Source: an uncultured Burkholderiales bacterium (GTDB lineage: Bacteria > Pseudomonadota > Gammaproteobacteria > Burkholderiales > Burkholderiaceae_C). Taken from it: DNA of 64,000 nt. The position numbers were made by a program, and so were the translations under genes. The notes beneath the pieces are model-generated. The model had not been told where the DNA came from. It saw nothing but the letters and a program-made list of their open reading frames with translations, and did no database searches. Positions 54,100 through 61,680 of this stretch are shown here, in pieces. Where the stretch lies: positions 22,538-86,537 of the forward strand of contig CADEDE010000002.1 in the NCBI GenBank assembly GCA_902825995.1, given 5' to 3'. The first letter of the stretch is position 1. Each line of letters starts with the position of its first letter.

Positions 54100-54321
54100 T
54101 CAGCCGCGCTGCTTCAGCTTTGCAAAGAGTTCGTCGGCGGAGATGCCTTCTTCGAGGTCGGCTTCGGCCAAAGCGTCTTCGAGGTCGGCCTGCAAATGCG
54201 CGGGCAGCTTGACGCTAGGCTGGGCGTCCTGCGCCAGCACGGTAACGATGGCACCTTCGGGCAGCGTGACGCCTGATAAGACGATCTTGCCTTCGACGAC
54301 GGTGCCCGTTGCGAGTTGCAT
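54100..54321 (-). CDS. Antitoxin of the RelE/ParE pair
   Basis: A 73-residue protein in the antitoxin position directly upstream of the toxin gene. The N-terminus (ATGTVVEGKIVLSGVTLPEGAIVTV) resembles small beta-rich antitoxins of the DUF104 kind, and the acidic helical C-terminus (LQADLEDALAEADLEEGISADEL) is a likely toxin-wrapping segment. The two genes are probably co-transcribed and self-repressed, as is usual for type II pairs. The gene begins 24 bases after the fumarase stop. Confidence 0.75.
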   Translation of the reverse strand: MQLATGTVVEGKIVLSGVTLPEGAIVTVLAQDAQPSVKLPAHLQADLEDALAEADLEEGISADELFAKLKQRG

Positions 54322-54344
54322 GGCCGAATGTTACTCCGCAGCCC

Positions 54345-55886
54345 TCAAGCCACCACCACCGGAATCTTCCCGATCTTCATCTGCCACTCGCGCGGCCCAG
54401 TGTTATGCACGCTGGTGCCGTCGGCGCTGACGGCCACCGTGACCGGCATGTCCTTCACGTCGAATTCGTAGATCGCTTCCATGCCCAGGTCGGCGAAGCC
54501 GACGACTTTGGCGCCCTTGATCGCCTTGGACACGAGGTAGGCCGCGCCGCCGACGGCCATCAGGTAGGCGCTCTTGTGCTTCCTGATCGCCTCGATGCCG
54601 CTCGGCCCGCGCTCGGCCTTGCCGATCATTGAAATCAGGCCGGTTTGGCCGAGCATCATCTCGGTGAACTTGTCCATGCGGGTGGCCGTGGTCGGACCGG
54701 CCGGGCCGACGACTTCGTCGCGCACCGGATCGACCGGGCCGACGTAGTAGATGACCCGGTTGTTGAAGTCCACCGGCAGCTTTTCGCCCTTGTCGAGCAT
54801 GTCGGCGATGCGCTTGTGGGCGGCGTCGCGGCCGGTGAGCATCTTGCCGGACAGCAGCAGCGTGTCACCGGGCTTCCAGCTGGCGACTTGTTCTCGTGTC
54901 AGCGTATTGAGATCGACCCGTCGGCTTTTGTTGTAGTCGGGCTGCCAATGCACGTCGGGCCACAGATCCAGGCTCGGCGGTTCCAGGTACGCGGGGCCCG
55001 AGCCGTCCATCACCACATGGGCATGGCGCGTCGCAGCGCAGTTGGGGATCATCGCCACCGCCTTGCCCACGGCGTGCGTCGGGAAGGTCTTGATCTTGAC
55101 GTCGAGCACGGTGGTCAGGCCGCCCAGGCCCTGCGCGCCGATGCCCAGCGCGTTGACTTTCTCGTACAGCTCGATGCGCAGCTTTTCGAGGTCGGTCTTC
55201 GGCCCACGCTGCAGCAGCTCGAACATGTCGATATCGTCCATCAGCGCTTCCTTGGCCATCACCATCGCCTTCTCGGCCGTGCCGCCGACGCCGATGCCGA
55301 GCATGCCCGGCGGGCACCAGCCGGCGCCCATGGTCGGCACGATCTCAAGCACCCAATCGACCAGCGAGTCGCTGGCTTTCAACATCGCGAAGTTGCTCTT
55401 CATTTCCGAGCCGCCGCCCTTGGCCGCCACGCCAAGGCCCAGCGTGTGGCCGGGCACGAGCTTCATGCTCACCACGGCCGGCGTGTTGTCCCTGGTGTTC
55501 TTGCGCGTGAACAGCGGGTCATCGACGATCGAGCCGCGCAGCTTGTTGTCGGGGTCGAGGTAGGCGCGGCGCACGCCTTCGTTGACGGCGTCGTCGATGG
55601 TCCCGTTGCCGAAGCCCTCCCAGCGCAGGTCCATGCCGATGTCGAGGAAGACATTGACGATGCCGGTGTCCTGGCAGATCGGGCGCTTGCCTTCGGCGCA
55701 CATGCGCGAGTTGGTGAGGATCTGCGCGATCGCGTCCTTGGCCGCCGCGCTCTGCTCACGCTCGTAGGCGCGCGCCAGGTGGGCGATGTAGTCGGCCGGG
55801 TGGTAGTAGCTGATGTACTGCAGCGCGGCGCGCACGGTTTCGATCAGGTCGGCGCGGCGGATGGCGGCGGCGGGGGTGGCGGACAT
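54345..55886 (-). CDS. Class I (iron-sulfur) fumarate hydratase
   Basis: A 513-residue single-chain class I fumarase of the FumA/FumB type, interconverting fumarate and malate in the citric acid cycle. Cluster cysteines are seen in GKRPICQDTG, GAGWCPPGM and MIPNCAATRHAHVVMDGSG. VVGPAGPTTATRMDKFTEMML and GFADLGMEAIYEFDV mark the beta part. The start is ATG 55886 or ATG 55901. The TAXI-type gene is upstream on the same strand. A second, diverged copy of its 3' end lies beyond the toxin-antitoxin pair. Confidence 0.94.
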   Translation of the reverse strand: MSATPAAAIRRADLIETVRAALQYISYYHPADYIAHLARAYEREQSAAAKDAIAQILTNSRMCAEGKRPICQDTGIVNVFLDIGMDLRWEGFGNGTIDDAVNEGVRRAYLDPDNKLRGSIVDDPLFTRKNTRDNTPAVVSMKLVPGHTLGLGVAAKGGGSEMKSNFAMLKASDSLVDWVLEIVPTMGAGWCPPGMLGIGVGGTAEKAMVMAKEALMDDIDMFELLQRGPKTDLEKLRIELYEKVNALGIGAQGLGGLTTVLDVKIKTFPTHAVGKAVAMIPNCAATRHAHVVMDGSGPAYLEPPSLDLWPDVHWQPDYNKSRRVDLNTLTREQVASWKPGDTLLLSGKMLTGRDAAHKRIADMLDKGEKLPVDFNNRVIYYVGPVDPVRDEVVGPAGPTTATRMDKFTEMMLGQTGLISMIGKAERGPSGIEAIRKHKSAYLMAVGGAAYLVSKAIKGAKVVGFADLGMEAIYEFDVKDMPVTVAVSADGTSVHNTGPREWQMKIGKIPVVVA

Positions 55887-55951
55887 GGCGGTCGCTGGCA
55901 TTGGATGGCGAACCCGTATTGTGCCGCGCGCGCCATGCTGTGCCGTACCTG

Positions 55952-57295
55952 CTACGCCGCCTGCAATCGCCGGCGCACGAACTGGATGTGGCTTTTCAGC
56001 GCGTACAGCTCGTCGGTATAAGACAGTGGCACCTGGATCTGTGCGACCCTGGTTTCGATCTCGTCCAACTCGGCCAGCAACTTGGCGGCGGTGCGCGCGC
56101 CGATGGCGGCTTCGATTTCGCGCAACTGGCCGTACCAGCGGAAGACGCGCGAGCGGATGCGCAGCTCGATCAGCGGCGGCACCACGCGCGCCAGCGGGAT
56201 CAGCACGGCGACGATCGACAGCAGGGCCAGCCACATGCGGTCGATGACATTGGCCAGCCAGAACGGCAGGTAGCGCTGCAACCAGGGCACGCCGTTGCGA
56301 TAGAAGCGCTGCGCCTCGCCGGCCAGTTCGCGCTCGCCGTCGCGGGCATTCGGGAAGTCGCCCTTGCGTTGGAACCAGCCCGGCTCGCCGTGCACCTGTT
56401 GCGCGGCCTGCACAAAGAGTTGCGCCAGCGCCGGGTGCAGGCCTTCGCGAGCGACCAAGGTGGCGGTAGGCGCGACCATGTGCACGTCCGCGGCGGGCAG
56501 GTCGCCGGCCAGATCGACCACCCCGCGCGGCAGCGTCACGGCAGACAGGAAACCGAAGCGGCGGGTATAGGCATCGGCCTGCGCAAAGTCGAACAAAAGC
56601 ACGCCCGGCGTTTGCAGCAGCATCTGCACCATCAGCGATTCGGGCGCCGAGGCCAGCACGATGGCGTCGAGCCGGCCCGCGAGCAGGTCGGCCACCGCCG
56701 GCGTTTGCGGCTGCTGCGTCAGCGTGATGGTGCCGGCGTCGATGCGGTTGGCGTCGAGCAGGCGCCGCGCCAGGTTGGGCACGCCGCTGCCCGGCGCCCC
56801 GATATTGACGCGCCAGCCGGCCAGTTGCGCCAGACGTTCGAGGCGCGATGCCTGCAACAGGTTTTGCGCGCTCTCGGCGCGGTAGAACAACCACACCGGC
56901 TCGTAGAACATGCTGCCCAGCGACGCGAGGCCGGCGTCAGTCGCCTCATCGTTGCGGTGCTCGACATCGGCGCCGCCCTGCACGAAGGCCAGGTCGATGC
57001 CCGAGCCGGGGTCGCGCAGCAGGGTCAGGTTTTCGGCCGCGCCCTGCGTGTGGCGCAGCTCGACGCGGATGCCGTGTTGGGCCAGCGCGGCGGCATAACG
57101 CTTGCCGAATTCGCTGTAGGCGCCCTGTTCGACGCCGGTGGCCAGCACCACCCGTTTGGGCGGCGTCGGGTTCAGCCACACATAGGCCAACGCCAACAGC
57201 GCCGCGGCCAGCAGCACGAAGGGCAGGGCCGTGACGGCAAAGACACGCCAGGCCGGTGCGCTGGCGCCGTCTTCTGTGCAGGGCTTGTCGCTCAT
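55952..57295 (-). CDS. TAXI-family TRAP-type solute-binding protein, membrane-anchored
   Basis: A 447-residue protein of the TAXI (TRAP-associated extracytoplasmic immunogenic) family. An N-terminal helix ([24 protein letters not shown]) anchors it. The binding domain has [35 protein letters not shown] and [16 protein letters not shown] second membrane segment lies near residue 350 ([19 protein letters not shown]), followed by a coiled-coil C-terminus. No TRAP permease gene is adjacent. Its ATG overlaps the stop of the kynA remnant (ATGA). The ligand is unknown. Confidence 0.85.
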   Translation of the reverse strand: MSDKPCTEDGASAPAWRVFAVTALPFVLLAAALLALAYVWLNPTPPKRVVLATGVEQGAYSEFGKRYAAALAQHGIRVELRHTQGAAENLTLLRDPGSGIDLAFVQGGADVEHRNDEATDAGLASLGSMFYEPVWLFYRAESAQNLLQASRLERLAQLAGWRVNIGAPGSGVPNLARRLLDANRIDAGTITLTQQPQTPAVADLLAGRLDAIVLASAPESLMVQMLLQTPGVLLFDFAQADAYTRRFGFLSAVTLPRGVVDLAGDLPAADVHMVAPTATLVAREGLHPALAQLFVQAAQQVHGEPGWFQRKGDFPNARDGERELAGEAQRFYRNGVPWLQRYLPFWLANVIDRMWLALLSIVAVLIPLARVVPPLIELRIRSRVFRWYGQLREIEAAIGARTAAKLLAELDEIETRVAQIQVPLSYTDELYALKSHIQFVRRRLQAA

Positions 57296-57629
57296 AGCGC
57301 TGTGCGCAGGGTCCAGAGTTCCGGGAACAGCACCACCTCGAGCATCTGGCGCAGGTAGCCCACGCCGCCGGTGCCGCCGGTGCCGCGCTTGAATCCGATG
57401 ACGCGCTCGACGGTGGTCATGTGACGAAAGCGCCAGAGGCGGAAGGCGTCTTCGAGGTCGGTGAGTTCTTCACCGAGCTGGTACAGATCCCAATGTCGGG
57501 CCGGGTCGCGATAGACGGCCAGCCAGGCCGCTTCGACCTGTGCCAGCAAGTCGGCGCGGTGCCGGCGTGCAGCTCGTGCCGCATCAGCTTCATCCACAAC
57601 TCGCTGGTGAGCGGCCCGTCGGTGCTCAT
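57292..57629 (-). pseudogene. kynA: Collapsed tryptophan 2,3-dioxygenase gene (kynA)
   Basis: The ATG at 57629 starts MSTDGPL, joined directly to [16 protein letters not shown], a conserved kynA segment. The frame then breaks near 57560, and the last ~85 residues continue in another frame: [50 protein letters not shown] and the end [10 protein letters not shown]. About 338 bases remain where a functional gene has about 840-900, and the heme-binding middle is gone. Its start overlaps the kynU stop, and its stop overlaps the TAXI gene start, both as ATGA. Confidence 0.9.
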
Positions 57630-57777
57630 GTCACGGCCGCCTTGCGCTTGAAGCGGGCTTCGCGCCGAGCGAATTGCCGTCGAGGTAGATCTCGCCGGTG
57701 GGCAGCGTGAACTGCTCGCGCAGAGGAGCCAGGGCGTCTTGCGCATCGAGCGCGAGGCAGTCTTGACGGGTCGTCAT
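57626..57777 (-). pseudogene. kynU: Collapsed kynureninase gene (kynU)
   Basis: The ATG at 57777 begins [14 protein letters not shown], then [17 protein letters not shown], the normal N-terminus of kynureninase to about residue 37. The sequence then jumps, out of frame, to the last codons of the gene, [10 protein letters not shown] and stop at 57626-57628. Only 152 bases remain of roughly 1,250, and the PLP lysine and active site are absent. Translated straight through, it stops at 57631. Both ends overlap neighbours as ATGA. Confidence 0.88.
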
Positions 57778-57844
57778 GTCAAAGATCGCAACACTGCGCG
57801 CACCGGCGAAGCGTCGGCGGCGAGATATCCCACAGCCGCGTCAT
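57774..57844 (-). pseudogene. kynB: Collapsed kynurenine formamidase gene (kynB)
   Basis: The ATG at 57844 starts [10 protein letters not shown], the usual kynB N-terminus. It is joined out of frame to [13 protein letters not shown] and stop, which fits a KynB C-terminus. Only 71 bases remain of about 640. The stop overlaps the kynU start (ATGA), the normal kynB-kynU junction. The assignment rests on two short matches plus its place in a kynB-kynU-kynA order. Confidence 0.75.
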
Positions 57845-58329
57845 GGCGGTGACAGGCGTTTTTTGCGCAGCAGCGCGCGGTACTCGGCGCTGCCGCGCAG
57901 GCGCGCCACCCTGGCGTCGATGGCCTTGCGGTCGAGCGATTCCAGCCGCCGCGCGAGGCAGGCGCTAACGAAGGCACGGCCGTCACCATATTTGTTGACC
58001 GACCAGCCGATGCCGCTGGCTTGCGCGCAGCCGGGCCAGAAGGCAACCCAGCGCCAATCCGGGTACTCGTGGCCGTTGCGCGAACGCGTGGCGTTGGCCA
58101 GCCGCACGCCGACCACGCCCGAGGTGTTGCGCGTGGTCTTCAGGTTCTTGCGCTCGATGCGCCCGGGCAGCTTCGGCAGCGTGGCCTCGACCCAGGCTTT
58201 CGCCGCGGCGGTGGCCTTGCGCCACGAGCCGTACTGGCGCAGCGTGAAGTTGGCCTGGTGGCGAACGCGCTGGCGCGTAATGCGGGCCATCACGCATTTC
58301 TCGCGGGCATTGATCGTCAGGTACAGCAT
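57841..58329 (-). CDS. Putative AP2-like DNA-binding domain protein
   Basis: A 162-residue basic protein. The middle (NTSGVVGVRLANATR, then WRWVAFWPG, then YGDGRAFVSACLARRLES) follows the AP2/ERF-like layout of a three-stranded sheet and a helix. The N-terminus is Arg-rich. Bacterial AP2 proteins are often linked to mobile elements or homing endonucleases, but no HNH motif is seen. Its stop overlaps the kynB remnant start by four bases. It is the one intact gene between argF and the kyn remnants. The family call is by eye only. Confidence 0.55.
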   Translation of the reverse strand: MLYLTINAREKCVMARITRQRVRHQANFTLRQYGSWRKATAAAKAWVEATLPKLPGRIERKNLKTTRNTSGVVGVRLANATRSRNGHEYPDWRWVAFWPGCAQASGIGWSVNKYGDGRAFVSACLARRLESLDRKAIDARVARLRGSAEYRALLRKKRLSPP

Positions 58330-58407
58330 GCGCCGGGGATCATAGGGCGCTTCGCCCCACCCGGCACCGGGCTTGTCCCGACGCCATGTCGATGGCTTCG
58401 TCCGCGA

Positions 58408-58430
58408 CCGCCTGCCGCCGCTGCAGGCGG
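58408..58430 (-). terminator. Hairpin between argF and the AP2-like gene, weak terminator candidate
   Basis: CCGCCTGC and GCAGGCGG form an 8-bp stem with a 7-base loop, just past the argF stop. No T tract follows on the minus strand. The rest of this 116-base gap shows nothing else. Confidence 0.3.
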
Positions 58431-58445
58431 CTTGGGACCGTCAAT

Positions 58446-59378
58446 TCAGCCGATACGACCGAGCAAAAGGTACTCCATCAGCGCCTTTTGCACGTGCATG
58501 CGGTTTTCGGCCTCGTCCCAGACCACCGACTGCGGCCCGTCGATGACCTCGGCGGCCACCTCCTCGCCGCGGTGCGCCGGCAGGCAATGCATGAACAGGG
58601 CATCGGGCCGTGCCGCGGCCATCATGTCGGCATCAACGCACCAGTCGATGAAGGCCTTGCGGCGCTCTTCGTTTTCGGCCTCGTAGCCCATGCTGGTCCA
58701 AACGTCGGTGGTCACCAGGTGCGCGCCACGGCAGGCGTCCATCGGGTGGTCGAAGACCTTCACGCAGCGGGTGTTCGTGACGCCGGCAACGACCGGGTCG
58801 AGTTCGTAGCCCGTGGGTGTGCTGACGTGCAGCGTGAAGCCCAGGATGTCGGCCGCCTGCAGCCAGGTGTTGGCCATGTTGTTGCCGTCACCGACCCAGG
58901 CCACGACACGGCCCTTGATGTCGCCACGCTGCTCGATGAAGGTGAATACATCGGCCAGGATCTGGCACGGGTGGTATTCGTTGGTCAGGCCGTTGATGAC
59001 CGGCACGCGCGAGTGCCCGGCAAAGCCTTCGAGCTTGGCCTGCTCGAAGGTGCGGATCATCACGATATCGACCATGCGGCTGATCACGCGCGCTGAATCC
59101 TCGACCGGCTCGGCGCGTCCCAACTGGCTGTCGCCGGTGGTCAGATGCACCACCGAGCCGCCCATCTGGTACATGCCGGCCTCAAAGCTCACGCGGGTTC
59201 GCGTACTGGCCTTCTCGAAGATCATCGCCAGCGTGCGATCGACCAGCGGCTGGTATTTCTCGTAGTTCTTGAAGCGCGTCTTGATGATCCGCGTGCGCTC
59301 GAAGAGGTAGGCATATTCCTCGGCGCGCAGATCCTTGAATTGCAGGTAGTGCTGCATCAGTGCGTCGCCCGGCTTCAT
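58446..59378 (-). CDS. argF: Ornithine carbamoyltransferase
   Basis: A 310-residue enzyme making citrulline from ornithine and carbamoyl phosphate. FEKASTRTRVSFEAGMYQMGG holds the carbamoyl phosphate STRT motif; SRVPVINGLTNEYHPCQILADVFT has HPCQ; FMHCLPAHRGEEV carries HCLP. The ATG at 59378 overlaps the argD stop (ATGA); ATG 59357 (MQHYLQFKDL) matches relatives' starts equally well. Confidence 0.97.
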   Translation of the reverse strand: MKPGDALMQHYLQFKDLRAEEYAYLFERTRIIKTRFKNYEKYQPLVDRTLAMIFEKASTRTRVSFEAGMYQMGGSVVHLTTGDSQLGRAEPVEDSARVISRMVDIVMIRTFEQAKLEGFAGHSRVPVINGLTNEYHPCQILADVFTFIEQRGDIKGRVVAWVGDGNNMANTWLQAADILGFTLHVSTPTGYELDPVVAGVTNTRCVKVFDHPMDACRGAHLVTTDVWTSMGYEAENEERRKAFIDWCVDADMMAAARPDALFMHCLPAHRGEEVAAEVIDGPQSVVWDEAENRMHVQKALMEYLLLGRIG

Positions 59379-60571
59379 GGTTTGGGCGCAGCCAGGAACT
59401 GGCGAACCAACGGCGCCAGCAGGGCGACGATTTGTGCGGCTTCATCGGCGCTGACGATCAAGGGCGGCAGCAGGCGGATCACGCGCTCGGCCGTCACGCT
59501 GATCAACAGACCGGCCTCGCAGGCGCGGCCCAGCAACTCACCGCAGGGGCGGTCGAGTTCGATGCCGATCATCAGTCCGGCGCCGCGGATTTCCTTCACG
59601 CCCGCGAGGCCTGCGAATTCGCGTGCCAACCCGGCCTTGAGCAGCTCGCCGATGTGGGCCGCATGGGCCAGCAGCCCGTCCTCTTCCATGATGCGCAGGG
59701 TTTCGACACCCGCCCGCATCGCCAACGGATTGCCACCAAAGGTGGTGCCGTGGTTGCCTGGACTGAATACACCGGCGGCCTTTGGACCGCAGACCACCGC
59801 GCCGATCGGCACACCCGAGCCCAGGCCTTTGGCCAAGGGCATCACGTCGGGCACGATGCCAGCCCATTGATGCGCAAACCATTTGCCGGTGCGGCCGATG
59901 CCGCATTGCACTTCGTCGAGCATCAGCAGCCAGCCCTGCTCGTCGCAGACGCGGCGCAGGCCCTGCAGATACTCCCAACGCGACGGGTTGACGCCGCCTT
60001 CGCCCTGGATCGTCTCGAGGAACACCGCAACGACATTCGGCCGTGTCTTGCGCACGTTTTCGATCGCTGCCAGATCGTTCAACGGCACGCGAACGAAGCC
60101 TTCGACCAGCGGCGCGAAGCCGGCCTGGACCTTGGGGTTGCCGGTGGCCGACAGCGTGGCGATCGAGCGGCCGTGGAAGGCGGCTTCATAGACCACGATC
60201 TCGGGCCGGTCGATGCCTTGGTCGTGGCCGTATTTGCGCGCGATCTTGAGGGCGGCTTCGTTGGCCTCGAGGCCGCTGTTGCAGAAGAAGGCATTGGTCA
60301 GCCCCGACAGCGCGGTGAGTTTGGCCGCCAGCTGCTCCTGCAAGGGCACGTGGTAGTAGTTGCTGGTGTGAATCAGCTTGCCGATCTGGTCCTGCAGCGC
60401 CGGTACCAGCTTCGGGTGGGCATGGCCGAGCGTGTTGACCGCGATGCCGCCGAGCGCGTCGAGGTACTCGCGGCCATCGGTGTCCCACACGCGGCAGCCT
60501 CGGCCATGTGACAGCGCTATCGGCAGGCGGCCGTAAGTCTTCATCACATGGGGTTCGGCGGGCGCGGTCAT
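59375..60571 (-). CDS. argD: Acetylornithine aminotransferase
   Basis: A 398-residue PLP-dependent class III aminotransferase of arginine synthesis. YLDALGGIAVNTLGHAHP, NAFFCNSGLEANEAALKIAR, LLMLDEVQCGIGRTGKWFA and PLAKGLGSGVPIGAVVCG (PLP Lys) are conserved, with NHGTTFGGNPLA after. The closely related succinylornithine and GABA aminotransferases are possible, but linkage to argF supports the role. It starts the argD-argF transcript, divergent from the DUF3579 gene. Confidence 0.95.
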   Translation of the reverse strand: MTAPAEPHVMKTYGRLPIALSHGRGCRVWDTDGREYLDALGGIAVNTLGHAHPKLVPALQDQIGKLIHTSNYYHVPLQEQLAAKLTALSGLTNAFFCNSGLEANEAALKIARKYGHDQGIDRPEIVVYEAAFHGRSIATLSATGNPKVQAGFAPLVEGFVRVPLNDLAAIENVRKTRPNVVAVFLETIQGEGGVNPSRWEYLQGLRRVCDEQGWLLMLDEVQCGIGRTGKWFAHQWAGIVPDVMPLAKGLGSGVPIGAVVCGPKAAGVFSPGNHGTTFGGNPLAMRAGVETLRIMEEDGLLAHAAHIGELLKAGLAREFAGLAGVKEIRGAGLMIGIELDRPCGELLGRACEAGLLISVTAERVIRLLPPLIVSADEAAQIVALLAPLVRQFLAAPKP

Positions 60572-60846
60572 GGCGGTACCTGTGTGGAAGGTGGAAATGC
60601 AAACGCCGGCAGCGTCACGATCTCACGCGCCAGCGCACAAGCATTCTACGGTTGGGGTCGCGTTGGCCGAAAGACCGGTCAGGACGCGAGACCGAAACCA
60701 TGACCATGCTTGCTGCGGCGCAACAACTGCGCGGTACCCAGGGCACAATGGCGCCTGCGTACCCTGCGCCACCGGCGTTGGTGCTGGTGGCCGTGGCCTG
60801 CGAGGCGGCGGCGGGCACCGTGCCGGCGCAGCCCGCCTCATCAAGC

Positions 60847-61197
60847 ATGACCGCCACTCCAGCCGTCGCGAAACCGCGCGAGTTCTTTATTCAAGGCCTG
60901 ACCAAGGACGGCCGCACCTTCCGCCCCAGCGACTGGGCCGAGCGGCTGGCCAGTGCCATGTCATGCTTTCGACCCGAGGGCAGCGTCGGTGGCATCGGTG
61001 CTTTCATTGGCTACTCGCCCTATTGCGTGCCGACGGTGGTCGATGGTGTCAAATGCGTGATCGTCAATGAGGCGCTGCGCGGCATCGAGCCGATGGCCTG
61101 GGACTTCGTGATGAACTTCGCCCGCGACAACGAGCTGCAGCTCCGAGAAGTGTGCGTGCTACCCGAGCAGAAAAAAGCCCGCCGAGGCGGGCTTTGA
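60847..61197 (+). CDS. DUF3579 protein
   Basis: A 116-residue protein of the betaproteobacterial DUF3579 family, function unknown. EFFIQGLTKDGRTFRPSDWAERLASAMSCF and CVIVNEALRGIEPMAWDFVMNFARDN (read in pieces) are the signature. The ATG at 60847 just precedes the conserved part; the frame is open upstream but that stretch has no similarity I recognise. Its last codons (KKARRGGL) are encoded by the rpsT terminator hairpin. The 275-base gap to argD otherwise shows no gene and must hold divergent promoters. Confidence 0.88.
   Translation: MTATPAVAKPREFFIQGLTKDGRTFRPSDWAERLASAMSCFRPEGSVGGIGAFIGYSPYCVPTVVDGVKCVIVNEALRGIEPMAWDFVMNFARDNELQLREVCVLPEQKKARRGGL
61171..61195 (-). terminator. Rho-independent terminator of rpsT, inside the DUF3579 gene end
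   Basis: AAAGCCCGC and GCGGGCTTT form a 9-bp stem around CGAG. On the minus strand it is followed by further Ts (the plus-strand A run at 61171-61176), giving a classical terminator about 20 bases after the rpsT stop. On the plus strand the same bases code for the DUF3579 C-terminus. Confidence 0.9.
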
Positions 61198-61216
61198 TCG
61201 GCGCGCCAGTGTGGCG

Positions 61217-61519
61217 TCAGGCGGCGACTGCCAAGCCCTTGACCTTGGCCGCCAGGCGGCTCTTGTGGCGCGCGGCCTTGTTCTTGTGGAACATGCCTTT
61301 GTCGGCCACCGAGTCGATCACGCTCTGGGCTAGGGTGAACATTTCGCCCGCCTTGTTTTTGTCGCCTGAGGCCACGGCCTTCTGCACATTCTTGACGACG
61401 GTGCGGAACTTCGAGCGTAGCGCCGTGTTGGCGGCGTTGAGCTTGACGTCCTGGCGCGCGCGCTTGCGGCCCGAGGCGAGTCGAACGGTCTTTTTCTTGG
61501 CTTTGGACGAGGTGGCCAT
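61217..61519 (-). CDS. rpsT: 30S ribosomal protein S20
   Basis: A 100-residue basic helical ribosomal protein. The N-terminus is Lys/Arg-rich ([21 protein letters not shown]), with [22 protein letters not shown] and [23 protein letters not shown] completing the S20 helices. The N-terminus is a little longer than in E. coli (87 residues). It is monocistronic and divergent from murJ. Confidence 0.97.
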   Translation of the reverse strand: MATSSKAKKKTVRLASGRKRARQDVKLNAANTALRSKFRTVVKNVQKAVASGDKNKAGEMFTLAQSVIDSVADKGMFHKNKAARHKSRLAAKVKGLAVAA

Positions 61520-61591
61520 GCTGGGGACTGAAGCAGATTCTGCGAAGTTTTTTAGTGTACCACGCCGTACCTATTCGGCCCCGATCCGGGA

Positions 61592-61620
61592 TCGGGACGT
61601 TAGCAGGTGCTATCTATAAT
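61592..61620 (+). promoter_or_regulatory. Promoter candidate for murJ
   Basis: TATAAT at 61615-61620 is a perfect -10; TCGGGA at 61592-61597, 17 bases upstream, is a weak -35. It lies 61 bases before the murJ GTG in the 161-base rpsT-murJ gap, which holds no other gene. Confidence 0.5.
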
Positions 61621-61680
61621 CGCGCCCGCTTCGCACCTGCGTCGCCCCTGACCCGCATGCGGCCTCGCTGCTGAGAACCC

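Noticed and set aside
57417..57746. A 109-residue minus-strand frame with TSELWMKLM
   Set aside because: It joins part of kynU, the kynA start and out-of-frame kynA sequence; it is a product of the collapsed operon, not a gene.
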